This document shows, piece after piece, positions 36,885-50,500 of a stretch of 64,000 bases of DNA (position 1 is the stretch's first letter; every line of letters starts with the position of its first letter). The DNA comes from Anarhynchus alexandrinus. Lineage: Eukaryota; Chordata; Aves; Charadriiformes; Charadriidae. Location: assembly GCA_008711295.1 (NCBI GenBank), contig VUYV01000392.1, forward strand, positions 303,022-367,021. Direction: 5' to 3'. The position numbers and the translations under genes were made by a program. The notes below the pieces were generated by a model. That model saw nothing but the letters and a program-made list of their open reading frames with translations, was not told the origin of the DNA and searched no databases.

Positions 36885-36975
36885 CACAAGGACATCAGAG
36901 AGGCTGAACAGGACCTTATCAATGGTCCCTCTAGCTCAACACCTTTCCTTCAGTAGAGAGCAGCAAGAGACGTCT
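36885..36975. repeat. Possible old CR1-like remnant
   Basis: AATGGTCCCTCTAGCTCAAC resembles the conserved 'GGTCCATCTAGCCCA' phrase of old amniote CR1 elements. The match is short, so this is weak. Confidence 0.3.
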
Positions 36976-39564
36976 TGGGTAGAAAATCAGAAAACAAAAA
37001 GCGGGTAGAGTTTTTTATTGAGTTTAATTCTCCAGTTGTGGGACTCCCAAACCAGAGGTAATACCTTTCTATTTTAACCCAGTTCTTCTTTCCACCCCTG
37101 ACATTAAAGGGTCTTGGCATCTTACTATTATTACTACTTTTAATAAAATCACTAGGGCACAGCACTACAAAAGCTTCTATAGATTTCCAAAATAGTGTTT
37201 TTCAGAGCATCTCTTATCACCGTGGAAAAAGGCACAATCTATTTTAATCAGAGACAAAGGGAAGCAGCCTCCTCTCCTTCAGGATGAGACAACAGTGTAA
37301 CACGCTTGGTCAGGGCTTCCCCAGGAAATCTGTCGCTCAAGCTTGACAGGTTGGATGAGATGGATCCTCACCTGCTGGGGCCTGCCTGCTCAGTGCAAAA
37401 CCTTGGACACCCACTAGCAGCAGTGGTTCCCACTCACCCTGGTTTGTACTGGAAATTAATCTTGACTTGCAAGGGAAAGATTTACACAGTCTTGCCTGTG
37501 AAAGTTCATTTGACCCCTTAAAGCAGTCAGTCCTGCAGAGCAGCCAACCCACCTTTTGGGAAGCAGAACATGGAGGTCCCCTAACACCGTCACTGCTCCC
37601 CAACCCTCCTTGACAATGTGGCGATTCTGAGATGCAGGAAATCCAAACTACAAAGGTCTTGCAGTGACGGGCAACATCTACTCTTCTTGAAAAGCACTTC
37701 AACATCTCTTGCTCATGGCTGAGCAGATACATACCTCAGCAAGGAAAATGCTTTTTGAGAGAGTAACGGTGGTGTAGTTTTAAGGACATCACATCATGCT
37801 TGGTGTCATGAGGACAGCGTGGTCCTCTGTGAGCTTGTAAGCTTTTGTGGTTGCACGTGGATGTGCACAGTCACCTCTTCAAACTGTAAAACACTGGTGT
37901 CAAACTTACTTATAAGTAGACAACCAGATACTGTAGTGGTGATGACTACAAAAGGAAGAGATCAGTGTGGGCCAGTGAGGGAGAACAGGGAAAATTAATC
38001 CCCTGTGTAAACAAGTGCAATCCAGATTAAATTTAGCCTGTTACTTTCCAAGCTAAATTTGGTTAGCCCACCAGTACAGCATTGGAAACCCACAGAGTTT
38101 AGTGAGCTGGAGATGCTGAAGTCTGCTGGGAAGGTCACATAACAATATATATAGGAGCCGGAGCATCCAGTCATGCAGTGGTATCATGCTATACAGTGTT
38201 CCAAGCCAGCAAAGGCAAACACCTAAGATTGCTCCAGGTAACAGCAGTATCTATAAATTATTCCCCTTTAGTGATGAAAAATCTTGAAACACAGAAGTGA
38301 AATATTGCTCAGCTAAGACAGCTATACTGTTAAGGCAGTCAGTAAATTTTAAACAGGATAACACTGCAGAATGAGGGGATACTTCCATAGCTTTGTCTGG
38401 CAGCAGATAAACAAGTGCACCTCCCTGTTAAATAGGTGTTCTTGGGGTACTGTGGCTGTACAGCCTGGCTTGTAGGTGGTGATTTGAACACAACTTCAGT
38501 GCGATGCTCTGTCACCCTCCAGTTCCTAACAGCATCACTCCACAAACCCTCTCACGCTATCATCTGCCTGATTAGGCATGATTTCCAGAGCACAGTTCAC
38601 CGCTTTCATGCCTTCTGACCAACGTTGCATCAGTTCTCACAAGCTCCGGTTCAAGAGGCTAAATAGCAGGTGTTGCCCTGTATTTGCATTGGCACGTGCT
38701 GCGTCCTCTGCAGCAGAGAGCTTTGCGTAAAAGGACAAAGAGGGAGAAAACAAGTGAACCGCAAAACCAGCAATTCTAACTCTTTCTTGGTAGAGTTTGC
38801 AAGCGACTCTCTTTAGCAGAAAAATACGAAACATCCCAGCCGCTTGTTAATATTTATTTATTATCTATTCCTCTGCCGAAAGGAGATAAACTTGCTAAGA
38901 ACTAAAAACCCATCCCCGTGTTCAATGGAAATTCACCCTTGACTGAAGTCTGTGAGAACCGGAAAACCTTTCTCAAAGATAGTAATGGCCAGTTCTTCAG
39001 AGATGCATAGGTACCGGCTGCCGCTGAAATCCAGGCTTATGGAGGGTATAGGTCCTTTAGAAGTTTCTGGGTTTATCCTCAGTGGGAACTGAGTGCATTT
39101 GTCATCAAAACCATCATTCAGATTTGCTACCAGAACCTTGTCCTCAGCTTTTCAAGATCTAAAAGAGCTCAGAGAAGATGGACTGTAATGTATATTCTTT
39201 ATCCTGAGTGATTCCTAGTACCCCTCTATTAAAGGATCTTAGCAAAGGTGCTATTGGGCTTCTTATCTTCAAAGAGAGACCCCATTAAAGACAGAGTTAT
39301 TTACCTTCAGCTGAGTTGCTCCCGAATGCACACATATAAACATGTGAGCGCGTGCAGGCACTTGTAAATCACTTGATATGGAAATGCAAAATCAGTAAAT
39401 TGAGGTCACCGCAAAAGGCCATTAGCGCTCAAGGTATGAATCACCTTGTTGTCGGAGGTTTTTAAGTTTCCTGTGATGAATCACTCTCTCATACTGCACT
39501 TCAGCATTATGTTTGTACTCCACATCTCCGCCCAAGCCAAGGGAGATGGGTGCCTGGGCCAGGG

Positions 39565-40472
39565 TTGAGAAAGTTGTTTGTTTTTTTTTTTTAAATTATA
39601 TTTATTAGAATCTGTGTCTATTCATGTGATCCTGATGCAAAGGTTGTCACAGAATGAAGTAAATGACACTCCAATGTCACCCTCCTAGCACTGTTGCAAT
39701 GATATTGTTGGCTGTCGCCATAAAATGGTCTTCTGAGGGAGATGCTGTGTATCTCTCATCCAAGCTCTCTGCTCCTGAAACATATGGGAAGATTTCCAGG
39801 AATAGCAATGTTTTTTTTCTCATTTTGTTTCTCAAATAAAATTACTGAGTAAAAATAGACATCAGATGGGAGGAAAATAAAATAAAAAAAAGAAAGATTA
39901 GAGCTGCCATTGCACAGTATTATCTCCTTGGGAAGCTACATAGTGTTGTTTCGTACTGTGCAACTGTCTTCCTTGTTCAAAAGAATTATATCACTCAGCC
40001 TTGTAAGGCAATAGAAAAACAGGGATATTAAATTAGCTGAAAATTGGCTATAGGGGGGAAAACCACCTTTTTATACTGTAGGTGATATGCACCATCCATC
40101 TCTTTTGAAGCGCAGGTAGAAACCAGAGGCATTAGGATAGATAATAAAATGCGATAATAAAGCAGTACAAATGGAACGGTTATAAAAGTGCAATAACTTC
40201 CACAGGTTTGTCAGAGAGTGTATTTGCTCAGTACAAGTTATTGTCTGCCCAAACAGTAACAGTTCTGCCCATGTAGCATCCTCCCCAAAGAAGGGAGCTG
40301 CCGGCTTTGCTGGGAAATCTTCTGTGTCTTTCAGAAACATTTGCTGGTAAGAGGCAATCCAAGTGCAAAAACTCTTTTCTGGGTACTAAACCCCTCTGTA
40401 TTCTGATTAATGACTTGGGAGTAAGGTGAAGAAGATAATACATGAATCACAAAACTGGAAGAAAGAGGATAA
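39565..40472. repeat. Left copy of a 908-bp direct repeat flanking the assembly gap
   Basis: Identical as far as I can read, including homopolymer lengths, to 40904-41811 with a constant offset of 1339 bp. It runs exactly to the first N of the gap. No gene is recognised inside it; the identical minus-strand open frames in both copies are noncoding. Confidence 0.95.
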
Positions 40473-40903
40473 NNNNNNNNNNNNNNNNNNNNNNNNNNNN
40501 NNNNNNNNNNNNNNNNNNNNNNNNNNNNNNNNNNNNNNNNNNNNNNNNNNNNNNNNNNNNNNNNNNNNNNNNNNNNNNNNNNNNNNNNNNNNNNNNNNNN
40601 NNNNNNNNNNNNNNNNNNNNNNNNNNNNNNNNNNNNNNNNNNNNNNNNNNNNNNNNNNNNNNNNNNNNNNNNNNNNNNNNNNNNNNNNNNNNNNNNNNNN
40701 NNNNNNNNNNNNNNNNNNNNNNNNNNNNNNNNNNNNNNNNNNNNNNNNNNNNNNNNNNNNNNNNNNNNNNNNNNNNNNNNNNNNNNNNNNNNNNNNNNNN
40801 NNNNNNNNNNNNNNNNNNNNNNNNNNNNNNNNNNNNNNNNNNNNNNNNNNNNNNNNNNNNNNNNNNNNNNNNNNNNNNNNNNNNNNNNNNNNNNNNNNNN
40901 NNN
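40473..40903. other. Assembly gap (431 N)
   Basis: A run of N between two identical 908-bp copies. Frames that appear open across it are artefacts of the unknown bases. Confidence 0.99.
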
Positions 40904-41811
40904 TTGAGAAAGTTGTTTGTTTTTTTTTTTTAAATTATATTTATTAGAATCTGTGTCTATTCATGTGATCCTGATGCAAAGGTTGTCACAGAATGAAGTA
41001 AATGACACTCCAATGTCACCCTCCTAGCACTGTTGCAATGATATTGTTGGCTGTCGCCATAAAATGGTCTTCTGAGGGAGATGCTGTGTATCTCTCATCC
41101 AAGCTCTCTGCTCCTGAAACATATGGGAAGATTTCCAGGAATAGCAATGTTTTTTTTCTCATTTTGTTTCTCAAATAAAATTACTGAGTAAAAATAGACA
41201 TCAGATGGGAGGAAAATAAAATAAAAAAAAGAAAGATTAGAGCTGCCATTGCACAGTATTATCTCCTTGGGAAGCTACATAGTGTTGTTTCGTACTGTGC
41301 AACTGTCTTCCTTGTTCAAAAGAATTATATCACTCAGCCTTGTAAGGCAATAGAAAAACAGGGATATTAAATTAGCTGAAAATTGGCTATAGGGGGGAAA
41401 ACCACCTTTTTATACTGTAGGTGATATGCACCATCCATCTCTTTTGAAGCGCAGGTAGAAACCAGAGGCATTAGGATAGATAATAAAATGCGATAATAAA
41501 GCAGTACAAATGGAACGGTTATAAAAGTGCAATAACTTCCACAGGTTTGTCAGAGAGTGTATTTGCTCAGTACAAGTTATTGTCTGCCCAAACAGTAACA
41601 GTTCTGCCCATGTAGCATCCTCCCCAAAGAAGGGAGCTGCCGGCTTTGCTGGGAAATCTTCTGTGTCTTTCAGAAACATTTGCTGGTAAGAGGCAATCCA
41701 AGTGCAAAAACTCTTTTCTGGGTACTAAACCCCTCTGTATTCTGATTAATGACTTGGGAGTAAGGTGAAGAAGATAATACATGAATCACAAAACTGGAAG
41801 AAAGAGGATAA
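40904..41811. repeat. Right copy of the 908-bp direct repeat
   Basis: Starts at the base after the gap and repeats the sequence ending at the gap's left edge. The most likely cause is a false duplication during assembly (overlapping contig ends or unmerged haplotypes). A recent tandem duplication is possible but less likely given perfect identity and coincidence with the gap edges. Confidence 0.95.
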
Positions 41812-42424
41812 TTAATAACATAGCTTAAATTAAAAAAAAGAATATGCAGATTTATTTAGAATGTGATTTTCAGGCATATCTAGAGGTTTCAGATACCTGA
41901 AATTACAGTTATTCTGTTATAAGATACTGGAAGAATCTTAATTTCCAGCATGGATCTCATCAATTCCTGAAAACCAGGCCATTTCTGTGTGATTCAAACA
42001 GCATAATAAAAAAATTGAGCCACCCAGAAATATATTCAGACTCTGGTCTATTCTGGGGTCTAAATTCAAAAGAAGTACCACTTTGAAGATCATTAAGAGC
42101 AAAAAAAAAAAAGACATTTACACTTTTTGGTCCATGTATGGTTCTGGACATACCTGAAAATCTTGGCCTGAGCAAATCCATAAATGGATATGGGTGGCAG
42201 GAAAAAGTAACCATAAGCAATGAAACACACAGAAATGAAGGGAACTTCTCCATTTCATTGAGTTGGACTTCGGATGAGGTCTGCAGAGACCACACCGTGA
42301 CCACGTGTTGCACGAGGGGCAGTGGCACTGGAGCCTGCTGTATCGATACACCCAGGGCTGGCAGAGACGCACAGCACTGCGATCAAGACATCATAGAAAA
42401 GGATCTTACACTCTACGTGTGTAA

Positions 42425-42500
42425 GAGAGTCACAGATTTTAAGTCAGGAAAGGGCCTTTAGATCGTATAATCTGACGTGCCATTCAGGAAGAGGGCATAC
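42425..42500 (-). repeat. Ancient CR1 3' end
   Basis: CACAGATTTTAAGTCAGGAA followed by GGGCCTTTAGATCGTATAAT matches the 3' end of an old amniote CR1 type (TCATAGATTTTAAGGCCAGA...). Minus orientation, heavily mutated. Confidence 0.6.
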
Positions 42501-45295
42501 GTTTTTTCCTGGAAAATCTGGAAAATAATAACGATGCTGATGAGCCAGGCGGGGTCATCAGGTGGGGTCTGAGTTGTGGGACAGGATCAGACTTGAGCAG
42601 TGTTTTGCATCTGCGTGTGGCCCTCCCACCCCACCTATGGAAGAGTGTGAGGCGTGTAGACTCCTGGGGATGCAGGTGAGCCAATGGTTTCGGAAACGAT
42701 GACGGTGCCTCTTAGATGGAAAGGGGAACTCGGGTGTCTTTGGAGACATAGATATAAGGTTCTAGTTTAGGAAAGGCATTGCTGTGGAAATGTTAGACTG
42801 TGATAATAAGGATTTTCCTGTCTGTGAATATGAAACTTTTAGTAATTGGCCATGGTAAGAAGTGGAATCCTGAAGTAAAGACTAGTTGGTCTGATTTATG
42901 TGAAAAGCTATTATTTGTGTTCCCTGTGCTTTAGAAGTGAGTTGAAAGCTTTTGATTGAAGAGAGATGAGTGATCTGGAGGTCAGATGGAAAATAATGAA
43001 ACCTTCATAGGGACCCTATCATCTCTGGTTAAACTTCACTAGAAGAGCAGAATCACATCATGACTGAATTTAGATGGCAGTATAACGTATCCAGATTAGA
43101 AATAAAGACCACACAAAAGGATGGCATTCTACATTTGACAGCTACTAAATCTCCCTGTGTCTTATAAAGAGGGAAATATATAGTCTGCTCAGTGTGGCAT
43201 TCGTACACTAAACCCTATTGGGAAATAATATGAGACCCATCAAAAACGAAAGTCGCAACTAGCTTGAAATGCAGTCTATACATCACAGGAAGAGCAGGAA
43301 TGTAGGGTGAAAGTATATTTATAATTCTAGCAAGCTGAAAGGCCTCAGTACTTCACCTTTCTCAAAATAATAAAGCTCCATCACCCTTCTTCTCAGGGAA
43401 GAAACTGTGAAGTAGTTTATTTTTTCCATCCCTATAGCGCAAGGAAGGAAAGACGTTGTCAAATTTCTGCTGTAGCATATGTGATAGAGTTAGCTGCCTT
43501 AGGTACCAGAGCTACCTTAGGTCACCCCACAGTCTGAGACGGGTTTATCCTCACAGCACCTATTTAAGGTGGGTCAGTGTTGACGTTTCTCCTCCATCTC
43601 CCTGTTAAAGACAAGTAATGAAGCATCAGAAGCTGAAAGTGCCTCTATACAGACTCGGCAGTTAAATACGGCTGTGCGCTCAAGTCTGGGGACCCTCTTC
43701 AGGTGTTGGTGCCCACAAAGGCTCCCTGAAGAGTCCACAGGCCTCTACAGCGTTGATGTGACATGGCTCAGGAGAAAACCTGCAGCCAAGGGCATCTTAG
43801 CTTAAGCGATCTGCCAAAATTCACACAGAAAATCAATGGTAAAAGAAGGAAATAAACCCTATTTCCTCAGGGAGGCAGGAGCTTTCTCTCCAGATGTGGA
43901 ATTGGTAGAAATCCTAAGAATGAGGCGAGAATGATGTTTCAAAAAGCCTTAAACAGTGAAAGACATCTGGAGCCTTTTATGCATGGCCATTAGCACAAGG
44001 TCAGTTGAAGCTACTGGTAGCTTTTGGTGACAAGCTTGGGCCTGGGACACCTACAAGCAGTAGCTGCTTTCTGGTCTCCCATAAGTATAGTTAAAGACAA
44101 AACTCACCGTACCAAAAGCTACAAGTTCCCTCCCTGGAGCCGTGTAGCACTTGGCTGCTCTCAGCATCTCAGCTGTTCAGATCCCAGCCCTAAGCAGTTT
44201 ACCGTTATGCTAATTTACAATTGTGCTAATTTACAGCTCCGGATGAGCATTTTTTTCTGCAGTTAATTTTCAGGGTTGCTTGGCTTCTCACAAGCTCGAC
44301 TTACTGGCAAGGGGCAAGTTTTTTATAAATGTGTTGGCTGAAATGCTCCTCGCCTCCCCAGGCCAGTTCTGAAGGCAGGCATTGGTGCTTCCTGGGTAAG
44401 TGATTCATTCTGGCTTAAAATAGTTGACATAGGTGCGGTGAAACAGTTTGGTAATGTTTGCGTCCCCAGCCGATATCACGGAGGGAGGGATATCCTGTCT
44501 AGATATCTTTCAGACAGCTAAAGGCAGGGAAAATGACGGGGGGGCCTCGTGACTGAGGAACATCAGCCTCATTAGCAGGCAGAGGGCTGGGAGGTTAATC
44601 ATTGTGGTTCTCGTGAAAAATCACACCCACCTTTTGACATCACCCTTCTGAGGGTGGCAGCCACCAATGCACCCCGTTCGGGAATGAAACGATAAAAGGC
44701 CATCGTCAAGCAGGGACGACCCGGGGACTGAGAGCCATCTCAGTCGGGAGCATCCAGGGAGGAGCGGTAACGGCGGGATGAGGACATCGAGGCATCACTG
44801 TGTCACACAACAGCCACAACTGCCAGGGCATGATCACCGCTGGAAAAACTGGCTGCTCATTTACGTAAGCCAGAGGAAACGTATAAGTCACAGGAGAATA
44901 AAAAAAGCAAAATGAAAGTATTCAGCCTTGAGTGACAGTCCTTCTTTGTCCCTGCAAAGGTAAATGTCAGGCAAAGTACTGCACCTGCCAGCATTTTCAC
45001 TAGAACATTTGCTCTAAAAATACCCAAAGCTTTTATCAAAGCTGTATTTCTTATCCACAAGAAGGACATATCCACCACGGATCCTGTTTTGTTTGCCCTC
45101 TGTGGAATTAAATTTGGTGTTTCTGTCTTTGATTCCAATCACAGCGTACAAAAGCTCTGTGCATTGCCATTGATATTCATATCATTTCTACGTCAGCTTC
45201 TCTTGAATTAATGTAACCCAGGAACCTTAGCAATGTCAGTCTCAATTTATGCAGGTTTATGCTGAAAAATTTAATCTTGTCCGTTCTTGATTTCC

Positions 45296-45316
45296 ACCCC
45301 CCACCCCCACCCCCAA
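45296..45316. repeat. C-rich (CCCCCA)n tract
   Basis: Short imperfect CCCCCA array. Confidence 0.8.
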
Positions 45317-47496
45317 ACTCCTGTATTTCTTTCTTTGATGCCTTTATGCAAATGTCTTAGTACTTCCTTGGGCATTCAACACGCAGCAGGTTTGGCTGAT
45401 GGAAAAGCAGGTTTTTCACCCTGCCCAGCAGAGCTGCACGCTGAGATGCCCGAAGGACAATCAAGACAACCCATCAACGCGAACCACTGTACCAAATAGC
45501 AAGTGTTTTTCCGGCAATACTATTTCTCCGTACTTTTTCCCCGGACTTTTCCACACTGGCAGCCTACGTGTGGATTTCTAGCTGATTAGAGCAAAGCAGA
45601 AGGAAAGCCGCAAGGCCAGGCTCAGCCGTGCATTCAAAGGTCCTACCTTGAAAACAGCAGCCCTTGGGTGCCTGTGTGTTCCCACAGCAGCTCGACAGTT
45701 CACAAGTAGCCGAAGAGTCACGGGGTCCACCAAAGAGCAGCCATGGCTCGGTGCCTCAGCAGCCAACACCATGCGGAGCGTCTCGAGGTAGTGCTAAACT
45801 CAGTTAGCAAACCTGACCTGCGGTTTCATGCAAACCCTTTTTCCTTCTTTTAGACTATATGGGTTCATGCCCCCTAAATTTCGCTCTCAGTTTCAGGTAT
45901 GAATGAATTCAAAATCGTAAGGTAGAAGAAACTACCTAGTTTGGACTAGTTTCAGTACAAACCTAAGCAAAACCACAGAATTGCTCATGGTTTCCAGACC
46001 AAACCATACCTTTCACCTATTTTTTTTGGGTTAATAAAACCATGTAAGTTTCATGGAGTCTGAAAAAAAAAAAAGTGTGAAATTTAAGCACTTTGAGTTG
46101 CTATCTATACACTTTTGTCTACTGGGAATACAATGGTTGACAGTGCAAGTCTTTGCTGTCTGATGCCTGGTTGCAGAGACAGTTCACTGAACTGTGTGAA
46201 CCCCCAGTTCGTTTTAAGTGAAAATAGATTGGTTTATTGGCCCTCCTTGGCTCTTGAGCTTTGGCCTTGGTTTTGGCCCTCGTATTGGTCTTGTTAGTAC
46301 AGTTTCAGCCTTGAATGTATACCTGGAAGACAAAAATCAAGGATTCTTTTTGTCATAGTGGGAAATCTATGGACGGCGCAGGCTTGGCATAGACACATCC
46401 AAGTCTTTTATATCTCAGCGTTTAAAGAGACTGGGAAAATACTGACTCTGGTGTTGTTCTCTCTTATTGATTATTCTTCCAGTAGAGAAGAAAACTTGGA
46501 TCATTTCTAAGTCAGGCCAGGGAACTCATCGGGCACTGGCTAGCTCAGGCTGCTCGCACACGTGTGAGTGTGGTGCAGCAAGGGCTGTGCACAGAAGAGA
46601 CAGCTTTGGCCTTGAATTCATCACAGTCAAATAGTAGATAAACGAAAACAGGAGTGAGATGAAGGATGGGCAGTACTAGATATATTATACTGTAGAAAAT
46701 TTGTCTTGAAATATAACGCATTTTTAGTCATATATAAGCAAATATGTGTATTTTTGCTGGATACATTTCCGAAGGCGGTGTCTCACCTACTGAGCCAGTT
46801 CTGTCATCCAGGATACATCAGTGCTAATTCTCTTGCTGAATTCCTTATAAATTACCTTATTGAGCACAACTGAACCAGGAAACTCGACTAGACTGGAAGA
46901 TTTCATTTAAAAAGACAGCTAGCTTTCATTTCAAAGACATCAAGTCATGATGGACTTGCCATTTCTTTCAAGGAGTCATGCCAATGCTTAACTAATTTCA
47001 GTCTCACAGATTTGCTTCTCTTTCCTATTGGAGTGACAGAGAGTCAGACAGAAAGACAGAAAAGAGGAAAGCTTTGGGGTTTTCTCTCACCTCATCTGTC
47101 ATTAGCTCTCATTTCCACTAGTCAAAACTTTCCTTTTTGTAACTTAAATTCACATGGACCCAGGTTCAAATTTTCTCCATGGCTCAGTTTGATTAAATAA
47201 ATAAACCTAATTGCTCAAATTTCTCTCATTAAAGGCATTTTCTAGACCCCGAATCATTTGCTCGCTGGTGCCACTGCAACTGTTTAGCAGGGAAAATCTG
47301 GAACAGAGCATGTTCCTCACAACATGCAGGATGGGAAACTGCAAACTGCAGCTTAAAACAGTGCTTCGAATTAAAAATAAAACAAGCACAGCAAACTGAA
47401 AGCTAGAGGCACCCACTCAAATGCAAAAGTATCCCCTTTTCTCTGTGGCCGCTGTTAAATGTAATTAGGCAGTTTCAGGATGTGTCTTGACAAGAT

Positions 47497-47517
47497 GGTT
47501 TGGTTTGGTTTGGTTTA
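47497..47517. repeat. (GGTTT)n microsatellite
   Basis: Four pentanucleotide units in a row. Confidence 0.85.
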
Positions 47518-50500
47518 GCTATTTTCTAGAGTGGTTTGGCCCGTGGGTAAAACTCAGACTGAAAGGAGCCCTGGTCTCCGGTCTGGGCTCTGCCACAGCC
47601 GTCCTGCCGGGCCAGTGCATGTCACTGGCTGTGTCCCACTGTCCCCAGCGGCTCCGGGAGGAAAGGGACACGCTTCACCCGGCAAACATACGGCCTCGCC
47701 ATCTGCCAGCGTCCCTTGGAAGAGGAGGATAATTTTAGATGAGATGGTAATGACTTTGCCTTGAGTTTCTTAGGCCAAAGGCCCGAGGGAGGAGGGCGGG
47801 AGGGGACCGAATGACTGCTCTGCAAGGAAATGCTGAACTCGCCTGCTTCTGCTCTGAGTGCTTTGGGAGGAGACACGTTTGGATCCAGCACTGAGCAGAA
47901 GGACTTGCTAATGCCTTTGGGTCTGTTGCAATACACCTAACTCCAGCCTTTTCCACCCCAGAGCTCAAATCCGTTTACAGGAAACATCTACCTGAAGATC
48001 TACCTGATCTCTACCACTCTACAAACAGAAAAACTGAGGCAGAGGATGGAGAAGTAACGGAGCAGAGACGCACCGCACCTTTCCAAAGCCTTTGCCAGAT
48101 GTATCGGACGAGTGAGATCCATGGAGCTGCCGTGAGTTTCTACCCTGAACTCAGTTTACAGAAACAGCATCACGGGCCAAGGACGCGCCATGGGCACTTG
48201 TGACAGTGGGTTGTCCTTGCTGTCCCAGCTGGGCCAGGGCTGCCTCTTCACACGAAGCCGGGCAAGGCAAGGAATGAGGGAAGGAGCCCGGTGAAGATAA
48301 TGAGAAAGAGGAGGTGGTAGTGTAGGTTGTGAGAGAAGATGAAACAGCTTTGACACAAGCAAAGGAAACTTCACATTTGGAATTTCAAAAACTCGACTCA
48401 ACATTTCTGCTGTAGCAGATAAACATCTATCTGTTTTATTACTGGGAATCATCTTTTTCTGTTTATAAATAGAAAAAGCATGTTACCTCATGTTATTTCC
48501 TCTGGGGTTTTTTGGGCTTAGATATACGTGGGTGGTAAACAGCTCGCAAAGAAGTTGTTGTTATTATTAGTCAATATGAGGAACAGGAGGGCAGGGGCTG
48601 AGGCTGTGATGTACCAGGTACGGGTTAGCCACAAGCCAAATATAGGTCATTCACTCATCTACGGTGCAGGAGGGACAGCACAGCCGAACCGCTAATCTGT
48701 GCCTGTGATTATTTTTGCTTGGCGATACGATCTATATTCCTATAAGCATTTTTCTCGCCAAAAGACAACTCGGGCAGAGACACAAATACCTCAAAGTCTA
48801 AAAACTAGCAATGACACATAAAAGCATCGATAAGCAGCTAGACGGGGTTATCAGTGCTCTTGTTTATGAAAGATTTTTCGCCTTGACAAAGCCTTTTTTT
48901 GTGTCGTTGGTAACAGCTAGCAATGGAAACATGCGGTATTGGGTGTTGTACAAACATATTGCAAGGCAGTCTTGTGAGTTTGCAGTCTGAACAGGCGATG
49001 CAAAGTCTGATAGGAAGCAAAAGCACGGAGCGCCGGTTATCCGGTCTTTAATACTCCTCCGTCTTCCAGCCTGAAGCTCGTGAACTGCCCTTGTTTGCCT
49101 GGAGCATCCCCGGGGGTGGGCAGCAAAGCCCTTCAGTGCTGCTGCACTGGTCCTGCAGGGAGCCGAGGGAAAGGGAGGACCAGCAGGAGCAGGGACTCTG
49201 GAGATGGGGCTCCTGGGGCACCCACAGGCATTTCTGCATGCCCAGCTGGGCTCCAGGCATGGGGGAGAGTCTCGGCAAGTGATAGCTGGTAGATACGTGC
49301 CAGTAGGTTCATCAAACCCAAGGAAACCTTAATCCTGTGGGTGTCATGGCGTATTTGGGGTTTACTGTGGATATATCTGGCCACTGCAGGCTTCAGATTG
49401 ATCTTCAGGGCAACATTAATTATCAGGGTAGCGGTAGCCTGAAGGCAGTGACCTGTGGTAGTCACACCACAGCTCTGTGTCAGCTCCTACACCGGGACTA
49501 CGGGCTTCTGAGCCCAAGTCCAAAATGGCCTGCCACCAGTTGGAAACATTGCAGTGGAGTCCTGCGCTCCACACCCCACACCACCCCACCCCCAAAAAAA
49601 ACCCAAACCCAAACCCCGTGCTCATTTCTTAAAAGCAAAATGCTTTTTCAGGAAGACGGCCATTCTGATAAAACTTTTCAGAAAATTAAAAAAACCCTTA
49701 TGTTTTAATAAGCATGAAAGATGCAAGTTCAGCATTTTGGGAATACAGTGATTTCATTTTTCTATAAAAATGACGTTTTGTTTTGGAACATTTCACTTGA
49801 TACTGCTTTATTTATTCAATGTATTTATTCAGCTTGAAACTATGGGAAAAATCAAGCCCTTTGATCTCCATTTGCTACACTTTGGTGGTGGAGAAAGGGA
49901 CTTTTGCTTTGTGACACATTTCTAGGATTTTTTTTTCTGAATATAAGCTATTCTTAAACTGCATCGTTACAACCAAAAGACAAAAGCTAGACCAGTGGTT
50001 CTCCAGTGATAGCAAACTATCAGCACGTTTATTTGGTAATTCAGGAAGACTTCCCCTACTGCCAATCTAATCTAATGAATTTCATAACACTCTGAAAAAC
50101 AATCGGTTTACTTTGCTTCCCGAAGAGACACCTCAGTGCAGTAAGAATCGGATGATGGTGCACAAAGACACGGGGAGAGGGGTCGGGGACTAGCAAATAG
50201 GCAAGGTAGGAGGAATATAGGAAGAGCTGGAGGAGGAGAAAGGAGCTGTAGCAATAGGTGAGGGACTGAGTGGCTGAAAGATTAAGTCTGTGGGTCCACG
50301 GGAATGGAAAGGATGTTCTTCATGAACACAAGTCTTCTGTGACATGGCCTTGAGCCGGGGGCTTCCTAATTCTGCTACCACTAAATCTTACATGGGAACA
50401 TTGTCAAATGCATTGGGCTTCCTTGGAAAAGGAGTGTAGGGCCACCAAAAAAGGGTCATGACTATTCACAATACAGCCACACATCGCAGATGAACTGCTG

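Larger units (their letters stand above)
35805..39564. other. TNFSF8 5' flank
   Basis: The first few hundred bp should contain the promoter (octamer at 36139, C-rich stretch at 36090-36107). Beyond it no gene is seen, only one weak repeat remnant. Confidence 0.55.

Noticed and set aside
40426..40947. Open frames of 163-173 codons across the N run
   Set aside because: Artefact of unknown bases in the assembly gap.
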